From NCBI GenBank assembly GCA_002361775.1, contig DETV01000110.1, positions 1 through 19,530 of the forward strand: a stretch of 19,530 nucleotides of DNA, read 5' to 3'. Position numbers and translations under genes: made by a program. Below are positions 13,699-19,530 of the stretch, piece by piece. A model generated the notes under the pieces. The model ran no database searches. It was not told where the DNA came from and worked only from the letters and a program-made list of their open reading frames with translations. The DNA is from Eubacterium sp. UBA3279 (GTDB lineage: Bacteria > Bacillota > Clostridia > Lachnospirales > Lachnospiraceae). How positions within the stretch are numbered: the stretch's first letter is position 1; each line of letters starts with the position of its first letter.

Positions 13699-15680
13699 GT
13701 ACAGGAAGACAGGCAGAAAAAATAGAACGGATGAAGGAGTTGGTTCCTCTTTTACAGAAAGCTTCTCAGGCATATTACCAGGAAGACAGGGAGATTATGA
13801 GTAACCGGGAATATGATGAACTCTATGATGAGCTGGTAAGGCTGGAAGAAGAAACCCAGACAGTGCTTACCGGAAGTCCTACAGTTTCTGTGGGATATGA
13901 GGCTGTGGATGAACTTCCCAAAGAGACCCACGAAGCTCCCATGTTATCTCTTGATAAGACAAAAGACAGAGAAACGCTTCGGGCGTTTGTTGGAGATCGC
14001 CCCACTCTTCTTTCCTGGAAAATGGACGGGTTGACGATTGTACTTACTTATCGGGAGGGAGAACTTTACAAGGCGGTTACCAGAGGAAATGGTGTGATTG
14101 GAGAGGTTGTTACCAATAACGCCAGAGTGTTTGATAATATTCCTTTAAAAATTCCCTATAAGGGAGAATTGATCCTTCGGGGAGAAGCGATTATTACCTA
14201 TTCGGAATTTGAGCGGATCAATCGGCAGATTGAAGATGTGGATGCAAAATATAAAAACCCGAGAAATTTGTGCAGCGGTTCTGTCCGTCAGTTGAATAAC
14301 CAGATCACTGCAAATCGCCATGTGAGATTTTATGCTTTTGCACTGGTAAAAGCGGAGCAGGTGGATTTTGAAAATTCGAACAGAAGAAAGATGGAGTGGC
14401 TGAGAGAACAGGGATTTGAGGTGGTGGAGTATCGGATGGTTACAGAAGATACTCTGGATGATGCCATGGAATATTTTTCCGGACAGGTACAGAAGAATGA
14501 TTTTCCTTCCGATGGGCTGGTAGCTTTGTATGATGATATTGCTTATGGGGAGTCTCTGGGGAGGACTGCAAAGTTCCCCAGAAATGCGTATGCGTTTAAG
14601 TGGGCAGATGAGATGGCAGAAACCACACTGGAAGAAATCGAGTGGAGCCCATCCAGAACCGGACTGATCAATCCGGTGGCAATTTTCGCACCGGTGGAAC
14701 TGGAGGGAACTACAGTCAGCAGAGCCAGCGTTCATAATATCAGTATTATGAGAAAACTGGAATTGGGACTGGGAGATCGTATCCGGGTTTATAAAGCGAA
14801 TATGATCATTCCTCAGATCGGCGAGAATCTTACCAGAAGCGGAGTGAAAGATATTCCGCAGTGCTGCCCGGCCTGTGGAGGTCCTGCCCGGATTGAGACG
14901 GTAAATGATGTGGAAGCGCTGTATTGCAGAAATCAGGACTGTCCGGCAAAGGCAATCAAAGGTTTTACACTTTTTGTCAGCCGGGATGCCATGAATATTG
15001 ACGGGCTGTCAGAAGCTACTTTGGAAAAATTCATTGGAAAAGGATTTATCCATAATCTGGGAGATATTTTTGAAATCGGGAAGTATAAAGAGGAAATTAT
15101 CACTATGGAAGGATTTGGAGAAAAATCTTTTCAGAATTTGTCAGAGAGTTTGGAGAAAGCAAGGAAAACAGAGCTTCCCCGGGTGATTTATGCACTGGGA
15201 ATTCCCAATATCGGGCTGGCAAATGCAAAGGTGATCTGCAGGAAATTTGGATACGATGTGGAGAAAATCCGTCATCTGACGGAAGAAGAACTGGCATCCA
15301 TTGATGGTATTGGTCCGGTGATTGCAAAAAGCTTTGTGGAATATTTTGCAAAAGCAGGAAGACAGGAGAAGTTTGACCATCTGTTGTCCCATTTGGAACT
15401 GGCGGAAGCGCCCAAAACGGATACAGAGCAGAACATGGAAGGGTTGAATTTTGTGATCACCGGCAGTGTGGAGTATTTTGCCAATCGTAATCAGGTGAAA
15501 GCAGAGATTGAAAAGAGAGGTGGAAAGGTTACGGGAAGTGTTACATCAAAAACCTCATATTTGATTAATAATGATACCACTTCTAATTCTTCAAAAAATA
15601 AAAAAGCCAGAGAATTGGGAATTCCGGTAATTTCAGAAGAAGAATTCATGTTAAAATGGGGAATACAGCGGGAACAGTAA
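13695..15680 (+). CDS. ligA: NAD-dependent DNA ligase LigA, divergent type
   Basis: Seals nicks in duplex DNA using NAD+. The 661 residues cover the full LigA architecture: domain Ia helices (REYDELYDEL at 38-47), adenylation domain with Lys109 in WKMDGL, TRGNG at 129-133, LRGEA with Glu164, an OB fold near 311-380, a zinc finger (Cys391, Cys394, Cys411, Cys416), helix-hairpin-helix repeats about 425-560 and a BRCT domain at 581-656. Several canonical positions differ. The Glu two residues before the catalytic Lys is Ser107, TRGDG is TRGNG, GEDVT is GEVVT, the motif DGVVIK reads DGLVAL so the usual Lys is Leu278, and PRWA is PRNA. Asp273, Gly274 and Lys302 remain. The last zinc pair has four rather than five residues between cysteines. 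Similar variants occur in clostridia as I recall. GGGAGG at 13683-13688 serves the start, which overlaps rluF by 4 bp. Confidence 0.85.
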   Translation: MSTGRQAEKIERMKELVPLLQKASQAYYQEDREIMSNREYDELYDELVRLEEETQTVLTGSPTVSVGYEAVDELPKETHEAPMLSLDKTKDRETLRAFVGDRPTLLSWKMDGLTIVLTYREGELYKAVTRGNGVIGEVVTNNARVFDNIPLKIPYKGELILRGEAIITYSEFERINRQIEDVDAKYKNPRNLCSGSVRQLNNQITANRHVRFYAFALVKAEQVDFENSNRRKMEWLREQGFEVVEYRMVTEDTLDDAMEYFSGQVQKNDFPSDGLVALYDDIAYGESLGRTAKFPRNAYAFKWADEMAETTLEEIEWSPSRTGLINPVAIFAPVELEGTTVSRASVHNISIMRKLELGLGDRIRVYKANMIIPQIGENLTRSGVKDIPQCCPACGGPARIETVNDVEALYCRNQDCPAKAIKGFTLFVSRDAMNIDGLSEATLEKFIGKGFIHNLGDIFEIGKYKEEIITMEGFGEKSFQNLSESLEKARKTELPRVIYALGIPNIGLANAKVICRKFGYDVEKIRHLTEEELASIDGIGPVIAKSFVEYFAKAGRQEKFDHLLSHLELAEAPKTDTEQNMEGLNFVITGSVEYFANRNQVKAEIEKRGGKVTGSVTSKTSYLINNDTTSNSSKNKKARELGIPVISEEEFMLKWGIQREQ

Positions 15681-15703
15681 GGGGAGAAAGCCCCAGGGTA
15701 TCG

Positions 15704-15732
15704 TTGACATTCCGGAAGAATTTGATTAGAAT
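15704..15732 (+). promoter_or_regulatory. near-consensus sigma-A promoter for cardiolipin synthase
   Basis: A perfect TTGACA at 15704-15709 and TAGAAT at 15727-15732 (one mismatch) are separated by exactly 17 nt, 23 nt after the ligase stop. The predicted start near 15739 gives a leader of about 43 nt. A GGGG/CCCC mini-hairpin at 15681-15694 precedes it but lacks a T run. Confidence 0.8.
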
Positions 15733-15781
15733 GAACGTGTATGTTTTATGGAAATTTTAACAGGAAGAGAATAGGTGTATT

Positions 15782-17374
15782 ATGGGAAAAGTTCAGGAAA
15801 TACGAGAATCTGAAACAGGCCAGCAGATTGTGGAAAAAGGTAAAAAGGGTATTGTCCATGTTGTGTTCGGACGTACCGGTATTATTTTCCTGTTGCTTCT
15901 GATTCAGATAGGGATTTTGTTTGTAGTTTTTGGAAAATTAAAGGAATATAGTGTATATGCGTATGGAATCTTTGGGATCCTCTCGGCGATTACGGTAATT
16001 GTTATTATCAACAGGCCGGGTAATCCCGGGTTCAAGCTGGCATGGATGGTGCCGATCACGCTGATTCCTGTATTCGGTGTTTTGATGTATATTTTTGTGG
16101 AGACACAGTTGGGTGTGCGGATCATGAATAAAAAGATTTGTGACACTTCCAGAAAAATCAGAAAATATCAGGTACAGGATCCTCAGGTGGAAGATTCGTT
16201 GAACCAGGAAGACCGTCAGATGGGAAATTTATCCCGTTATGTGTATACTAAAGGAGGTTTTCCAACGTATCAGAATTCCACTGTAAAATATTTTCCTTTG
16301 GGAGAAGATAAATTCAAAACTTTGGTGAAAGAACTGGAAAAAGCAGAAAAGTTTATTTTTATGGAGTATTTCATTGTGGCAGAAGGGCATATGTGGAATA
16401 CGATCCGGGAAATTCTGGAACGAAAAGTAAAAGAAGGGGTAGAGGTTCGTTTTATGTATGACGGAACTTGTACAATTGCCCTGCTTCCCCATAATTATCC
16501 GGATAAATTGAGAGCGGCAGGTATTCAGTGTAAGGTATTTAATCCTATTAAACCTGCGTTGTCAACATCTCAGAACAATAGAGACCACAGAAAAATTGTG
16601 GTTATTGACGGGCATACAGCATTCACCGGCGGAATAAATCTGGCGGATGAATACATTAATGAGAAAGAACGATTCGGACATTGGAAAGATACGGCGGTGA
16701 TGATCAAGGGTGAGGCCGTCCGCAGTTTTACATGGATGTTTCTCCAGTTGTGGGATATTGATGCGAAAGAGGAAGAGTATGGAAAATATCTGGATGTAAA
16801 TCAGCCGGTGATATCCGGAGGGGCAGACGGATATGTAATGCCGTATGGAGACAGTCCTCTGGATAAAGAAAATGTAGGCGAGCTGGTGTATATGGATATA
16901 TTGAATACGGCCAGAGATTATGTACATATTATGACACCATATCTGATCATTGATAATGAAATGATCACAGCTTTAACTTATGCTGCAAAACGTGGTGTAG
17001 ATGTGACGATCATTATGCCGGATATTCCTGATAAACCCTATGCTTTTGCTCTGGCAAAAACGTATTATCCTGAGTTGATTCGGGCAGGAGTAAAGATATA
17101 TCAGTACGTTCCCGGTTTTGTGCATGCAAAGGTATTTACCTCAGATAACACAAAAGCGGTGGTGGGAACCATTAATATGGATTACAGGAGTTTGTACCTG
17201 CATTTTGAATGTGCTGCAATGATGTATAAAATAAAAGAAATTGATAAGATTGAGGAGGATTTCCAGGAAACATTGAAACAGTGTCGGGAAATCACATTGG
17301 AAACACTGAAATCAGAGAAACTCTGGACAAAGTTTTATGGAAGATTTCTTCGTTTGTTTGCACCATTAATGTAG
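15782..17374 (+). CDS. cls: cardiolipin synthase, phospholipase D family
   Basis: Membrane enzyme joining two phosphatidylglycerol molecules into cardiolipin and glycerol. The 530 residues have an amphipathic start and hydrophobic segments at about 32-50, 56-76 and 84-106 (PLDc_N region, ending FVETQLG), then two phospholipase D repeats. HKD motif 1 is HRKIVVIDGHTAFTGG with His269, Lys271, Asp276 and Gly283-284. HKD motif 2 is HAKVFTSDNTKAVVGTINMD with His448, Lys450 and Asp455. Both are intact, so the enzyme should be active. The ribosome site is weak: AGGTG at 15773-15777 is only four bases from the ATG, and AGGA at 15762-15765 is too far; upstream ATGs are out of frame. A strong promoter in the 101-nt gap after the ligase suggests independent transcription. 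Confidence 0.93.
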   Translation: MGKVQEIRESETGQQIVEKGKKGIVHVVFGRTGIIFLLLLIQIGILFVVFGKLKEYSVYAYGIFGILSAITVIVIINRPGNPGFKLAWMVPITLIPVFGVLMYIFVETQLGVRIMNKKICDTSRKIRKYQVQDPQVEDSLNQEDRQMGNLSRYVYTKGGFPTYQNSTVKYFPLGEDKFKTLVKELEKAEKFIFMEYFIVAEGHMWNTIREILERKVKEGVEVRFMYDGTCTIALLPHNYPDKLRAAGIQCKVFNPIKPALSTSQNNRDHRKIVVIDGHTAFTGGINLADEYINEKERFGHWKDTAVMIKGEAVRSFTWMFLQLWDIDAKEEEYGKYLDVNQPVISGGADGYVMPYGDSPLDKENVGELVYMDILNTARDYVHIMTPYLIIDNEMITALTYAAKRGVDVTIIMPDIPDKPYAFALAKTYYPELIRAGVKIYQYVPGFVHAKVFTSDNTKAVVGTINMDYRSLYLHFECAAMMYKIKEIDKIEEDFQETLKQCREITLETLKSEKLWTKFYGRFLRLFAPLM

Positions 17375-17383
17375 AAGATGCCA

Positions 17384-17449
17384 GGGTCAAAAGATCATAA
17401 ACCACGTTGCGCCTGTACATAAGTGGTTTTATGCCTTTATGACACGCCC
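17384..17449. repeat. imperfect hairpin between cls and metA (possible dispersed repeat)
   Basis: CATAAACCAC at 17396-17405 pairs with GTGGTTTTATG at 17423-17433 with one bulge. Outer GTCA (17386-17389) and TGAC (17440-17443) extend the stem through an imperfect A/T zone, and GGG/CCC bases flank it. No T run follows, so it is a poor terminator. The shape is that of a REP-like intergenic element. No SAM riboswitch is visible here. Confidence 0.45.
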
Positions 17450-17481
17450 CAACATTATGTAGAGACAGGAGGAGAGAAGAT

Positions 17482-18402
17482 ATGCCAATTAAAATTCAAA
17501 AAGACTTACCGGCCAGAGAGATTCTGGAAAAGGAAAATATATTTGTGATGGATGAAAGTCGTGCCATGCATCAGGATATCCGTCCTATTCAGATTTTGAT
17601 TTTGAATCTGATGCCATTGAAGGAGGAGACAGAGCTGCAGCTTTTGCGTTCCCTTTCGAATACTCCTTTGCAGGTGGATGTTACCTTTATGGCTGCCAAA
17701 AGTCATGTTTCAAAAAACACTTCTACCAGCCATCTGAATAAATTTTATCTGGAATTTGATCAGGTAAAACACAGAAAATTTGATGGAATGATCATTACCG
17801 GAGCGCCGGTGGAACAGATGGAATTTGAAGAAGTGGATTATTGGGAAGAATTGACGGAGATTATGGAGTGGACGAAAACTCATGTGACATCGACGATACA
17901 TTTGTGTTGGGGAGCTCAGGCAGGACTGTATTATCACTATGGATTGCAGAAAAAGCCTCTGTCTCAGAAAATGTTTGGTCTGTACTGGCATCGGGTGAAA
18001 AACAGAAAGATTCCTCTGGTAAGAGGGTTTGACGATGTATTTCTTGCGCCCCATTCCCGCCATACGGAAGTGCCGGCAGAAGATATCCATAATTGTGAAG
18101 CTTTGACAGTGTTGGCAGAATCACCGGAAGCAGGTGTGTTTTTGTGTATGGCGATGGATGGAAGACAGATATTTGTGATGGGACATCCGGAATATGACCG
18201 GGTAACTCTGGATGGGGAATACAAGCGAGATAAAGGGAAAGGTCTGGATATTCAGCTTCCCAAAGACTATTATCCGGAAAATGATCCGGAGAACAGACCA
18301 TTGTTACTGTGGAGAGCCCATGCAAATAACCTGTATACCAACTGGCTGAATTATTACGTGTACCAGTGTACGCCGTATGATCTGGATGGGACACCGTTTT
18401 AA
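17482..18402 (+). CDS. metA: homoserine O-acetyltransferase (MetA/HTS family)
   Basis: Acylates L-homoserine in the first committed step of methionine synthesis. The 306 residues align with MetA without numbering shift: nucleophile Cys142 in HLCWGAQAG, and His235 and Glu237 in GHPEYD, complete the catalytic set. Residue 111, in TGAPVEQ, is Glu. In the B. cereus enzyme Glu111 was shown to select acetyl-CoA, while Gly111 in E. coli permits succinyl-CoA, so this protein is predicted to be an acetyltransferase (EC 2.3.1.31) although the family is often annotated as succinyltransferase. AGGAGGAG at about 17467-17474 supports the ATG. It stands alone between cls and a non-coding stretch. The 107-nt upstream gap holds an imperfect hairpin but no S-box, T-box leader or clear promoter. 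Confidence 0.93.
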   Translation: MPIKIQKDLPAREILEKENIFVMDESRAMHQDIRPIQILILNLMPLKEETELQLLRSLSNTPLQVDVTFMAAKSHVSKNTSTSHLNKFYLEFDQVKHRKFDGMIITGAPVEQMEFEEVDYWEELTEIMEWTKTHVTSTIHLCWGAQAGLYYHYGLQKKPLSQKMFGLYWHRVKNRKIPLVRGFDDVFLAPHSRHTEVPAEDIHNCEALTVLAESPEAGVFLCMAMDGRQIFVMGHPEYDRVTLDGEYKRDKGKGLDIQLPKDYYPENDPENRPLLLWRAHANNLYTNWLNYYVYQCTPYDLDGTPF

Positions 18403-18553
18403 TGGGGTGTTTAAGGAAGTTGTTGAAAAGTCAAAGTATCGTAAAATGATGTGAAATATCGGCAGTATCGTAGAAATGGTAGTACAAAAAGTATGATATA
18501 AATTGTCTTTTGGAACAATATTAGACAACGAAGTATGGATATTTGAAACTATA

Positions 18554-18594
18554 ACAGAGGACTTGTAAGGTCAGAAACCTTGCAAGTCCTCTGT
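18554..18594. terminator. 18-bp hairpin after metA, possible terminator
   Basis: ACAGAGGACTTGTAAGGT at 18554-18571 pairs with ACCTTGCAAGTCCTCTGT at 18577-18594 (one G-U) around a 5-nt loop. The stem is very stable, but the flanks on either strand are only mildly T-rich (TCTTGTC downstream on +). It sits between metA and the 3' end of the - strand remnant, where a shared bidirectional terminator would be expected. Confidence 0.55.
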
Positions 18595-18617
18595 TCTTGT
18601 CTAAAGTTAAAGTTGAG

Positions 18618-18749
18618 TTATTCCTCACTTTCCAGTATTCCCTGATCATTGCAGGAAATGACATAGACCTCCGGTGTTCGATCTGATTTTTCTATTCGAT
18701 ATTCTGCACCGGATTGAACGCCATTTTCATAGCTGTAGGTGTGCATCAT
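18618..18749 (-). pseudogene. C-terminal remnant of a - strand gene, or a 43-codon small ORF
   Basis: The reverse strand reads 43 codons from two adjacent ATGs (18744-18749) to a TAA at 18618-18620. The peptide has balanced, protein-like composition, with pieces such as HTYSYENGVQSGAEYRIEK and TPEVYVISCNDQGILESEE, resembling the tail of a globular domain. No ribosome site precedes the ATGs; upstream on the - strand is ATTCTTTCTTAAT. The frame stays open a further 18 codons without obvious protein character, then meets a stop. I read it as the 3' end of a gene whose 5' part was lost. I do not recognise the family, and a genuine small protein is not excluded. Confidence 0.4.
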
Positions 18750-18885
18750 ATTAAGAAAGAATGCGGATGTTACAGTTACAAACTTATAGGATAGTATTAC
18801 AAAGCATTAATTGTAAAAGGAAAATGAAAAAGGAGTGATCACCTTTTTATGTGTTGAAAGCGGTATTTCTGCATAGCAGTAAAGC

Positions 18886-18914
18886 TTGATTAACTATTAT
18901 ATTCATGATAAGAT
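18886..18914 (+). promoter_or_regulatory. weak candidate promoter for the GNAT gene
   Basis: TTGATT at 18886-18891 and TAAGAT at 18909-18914 are 17 nt apart; each box has four of six consensus bases. Predicted start near 18921 gives a leader of about 50 nt. Confidence 0.35.
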
Positions 18915-18972
18915 AAAATGCAAAGGAATACGTATACTGCAGATTGAAGTATTTGAATGGGAGAATTATAAA

Positions 18973-19443
18973 ATGGACATTAGAAAAGCAGAGGAAAAAG
19001 ATATTCCTGGAATTATTGAGTTGTTAGGGCAGGTATTACAAATTCATGCAGAGATAAGGCCTGATATTTTTATTCCCGGCACGACAAAATATACGGTCAG
19101 CGAATTGACAGAGCTTTTGAAAAGTGAAAAAAATCCAATATATGTGGCTGTGAATGAGGATGATGTGTGCCTAGGGTATGCATTTTGTCAATTGAAGGAA
19201 CAGCCGCTTTCAAATAATATGGTGCATTTCAAGTCACTTTTTATAGATGATTTGTGCGTAGATAAACAGGCGAGAGGACAGCATATAGGTGAGCGTATAT
19301 TTGAATATGTAAAACAGGAAGCAAAGAAAATGGGATGTTACGAAGTGACATTGAATGTATGGAATGGAAATACTTCTGCAGAGAAATTTTATGAAAAAAT
19401 GGGAATGAAAACCAAGAAAAGGCAGATGGAATATATCTTGTAA
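18973..19443 (+). CDS. GNAT family N-acetyltransferase
   Basis: Acetyl-CoA-dependent acyltransferase of the GNAT fold; acceptor unknown. The 156 residues start with MDIRKAEEKDIPGIIEL, the common beta1-alpha1 opening. They continue through VCLGYAFCQL (beta4 region) to motif A, FIDDLCVDKQARGQHIGERI at 90-109, where ARGQHIG is the pyrophosphate-binding loop. They end with LNVWNGNTSAEKFYEKMGM at 127-145, the alpha4/beta7 signature. Start: the frame is open to a TTG at 18886, but GGGAG at 18959-18963 lies nine bases before the ATG at 18973, and the GNAT fold begins there. In the acetyl-CoA loop the usual third Gly is His105-adjacent (RGQHIG), a tolerated variation. The gene stands alone with a terminator 43 nt after its stop. 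Confidence 0.88.
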   Translation: MDIRKAEEKDIPGIIELLGQVLQIHAEIRPDIFIPGTTKYTVSELTELLKSEKNPIYVAVNEDDVCLGYAFCQLKEQPLSNNMVHFKSLFIDDLCVDKQARGQHIGERIFEYVKQEAKKMGCYEVTLNVWNGNTSAEKFYEKMGMKTKKRQMEYIL

Positions 19444-19486
19444 AGAGATATATAGATAAGAAAGTATATATAAATAGGAAAACTTG

Positions 19487-19530
19487 AAAATACTCACCAC
19501 TTTTTGGGGGCAAAAAGTGGTGAGTATTTT
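19487..19530. terminator. perfect 19-bp terminator hairpin after the GNAT gene
   Basis: Bases 19487-19505 (AAAATACTCACCACTTTTT) are the exact reverse complement of 19512-19530, around a 6-nt GGGGGC loop. The 3' arm ends in TTTT at the window edge, so any longer T run is out of view. The A-rich 5' end lets it work on both strands. Confidence 0.85.

Larger units (their letters stand above)
18403..18972. other. 570-nt stretch without an intact gene
   Basis: It contains a short direct repeat AGTATCGTA (18435-18443 and 18464-18472), an inverted repeat TTGTCT/AGACAA (18503-18508 and 18523-18528), a large hairpin at 18554-18594, a - strand coding remnant at 18618-18749, a small A/T hairpin at 18827-18848 (AAAAAGG/CCTTTTT) and a weak promoter at 18886-18914. 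The mixture suggests decay of a former gene between metA and the acetyltransferase. Confidence 0.6.

Noticed and set aside
14145..14735. Long - strand open frame (196 codons) opposite the ligase
   Set aside because: Cys/His/Ile-rich antisense composition without motifs.
17375..17481. SAM riboswitch or T-box leader before metA
   Set aside because: Looked for S-box core and T-box conserved sequences in the 107-nt gap; none seen.
17861..18394. Long - strand open frame (177 codons) opposite metA
   Set aside because: Shadow of a confidently identified gene; no family signature.
18402..18449. 15-codon ORF overlapping the metA stop codon
   Set aside because: No ribosome site and no protein-like feature.
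18886..18972. 29-codon N-terminal extension of the GNAT protein from TTG
   Set aside because: No ribosome site; overlaps the candidate promoter; the GNAT fold begins at 18973.
1..19530. CRISPR array, insertion sequence, integrase, phage or toxin-antitoxin system
   Set aside because: No regularly spaced repeats, transposase or recombinase motifs, or paired small toxin/antitoxin ORFs were seen on either strand.

Overview
The window looks like a chromosomal segment of an anaerobic gut Bacillota, most likely a Lachnospiraceae member (Blautia or Ruminococcus type). The reasons are a moderately low G+C content, strong AGGAGG ribosome sites, sigma-A type promoters, a DUF5688 protein (a family I associate with this group), an LigA of the divergent clostridial kind, and a B. 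subtilis-like EF-P with Lys32. Genus is not resolvable by eye. Every gene I accept lies on the + strand, except one small gene remnant on the - strand.

Layout. (1) 1-6836 is an L-rhamnose uptake and catabolism block: an RbsC-type ABC permease, a substrate-binding lipoprotein, two different rhamnulokinases (rhaB1, rhaB2) and L-rhamnose isomerase (rhaA). Intrinsic terminators follow the binding protein, rhaB1 and rhaA. The transporter ATPase should lie just upstream; an aldolase (rhaD) and a regulator are not in view. (2) 6837-9852 holds citrate synthase behind its own promoter and a striking inverted repeat, then a patatin-like hydrolase and a YqeG-type HAD phosphatase. (3) 9849-11557 holds elongation factor P with its own promoter and terminator, and a TTG-started DUF5688 protein. 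(4) 11587-12724 holds a strong promoter, a tRNA-Arg(CCG), and a membrane-anchored SH3b protein. (5) 12836-15680 holds rluF (23S rRNA pseudouridine synthase) overlapping by 4 bp a divergent NAD-dependent DNA ligase. (6) 15704-18402 holds cardiolipin synthase behind a near-consensus promoter and metA, whose Glu111 predicts acetyl-CoA rather than succinyl-CoA use. (7) 18403-19530 is a non-coding or decayed stretch with a large hairpin and a - strand gene remnant, then a GNAT acetyltransferase and a perfect 19-bp terminator hairpin.

How the genes work together. The binding protein, permease and off-window ATPase would import rhamnose, RhaA would make rhamnulose, and RhaB1 or RhaB2 would phosphorylate it. 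The rest is mostly housekeeping: translation (EF-P, tRNA, RluF), DNA joining, membrane lipid synthesis, methionine synthesis and carbon entry to glutamate through citrate.

I did not find a clear undescribed system. The most interesting items are the altered nucleotidyltransferase motifs of the ligase, the paired rhamnulokinases in a terminator-punctuated operon, the inverted repeat at the citrate synthase start site, the tRNA-mRNA arrangement before the SH3b gene, and the remnant region after metA. Several long ORF starts had to be moved: the SH3b, RluF, YqeG and GNAT genes all begin downstream of the longest possible start.
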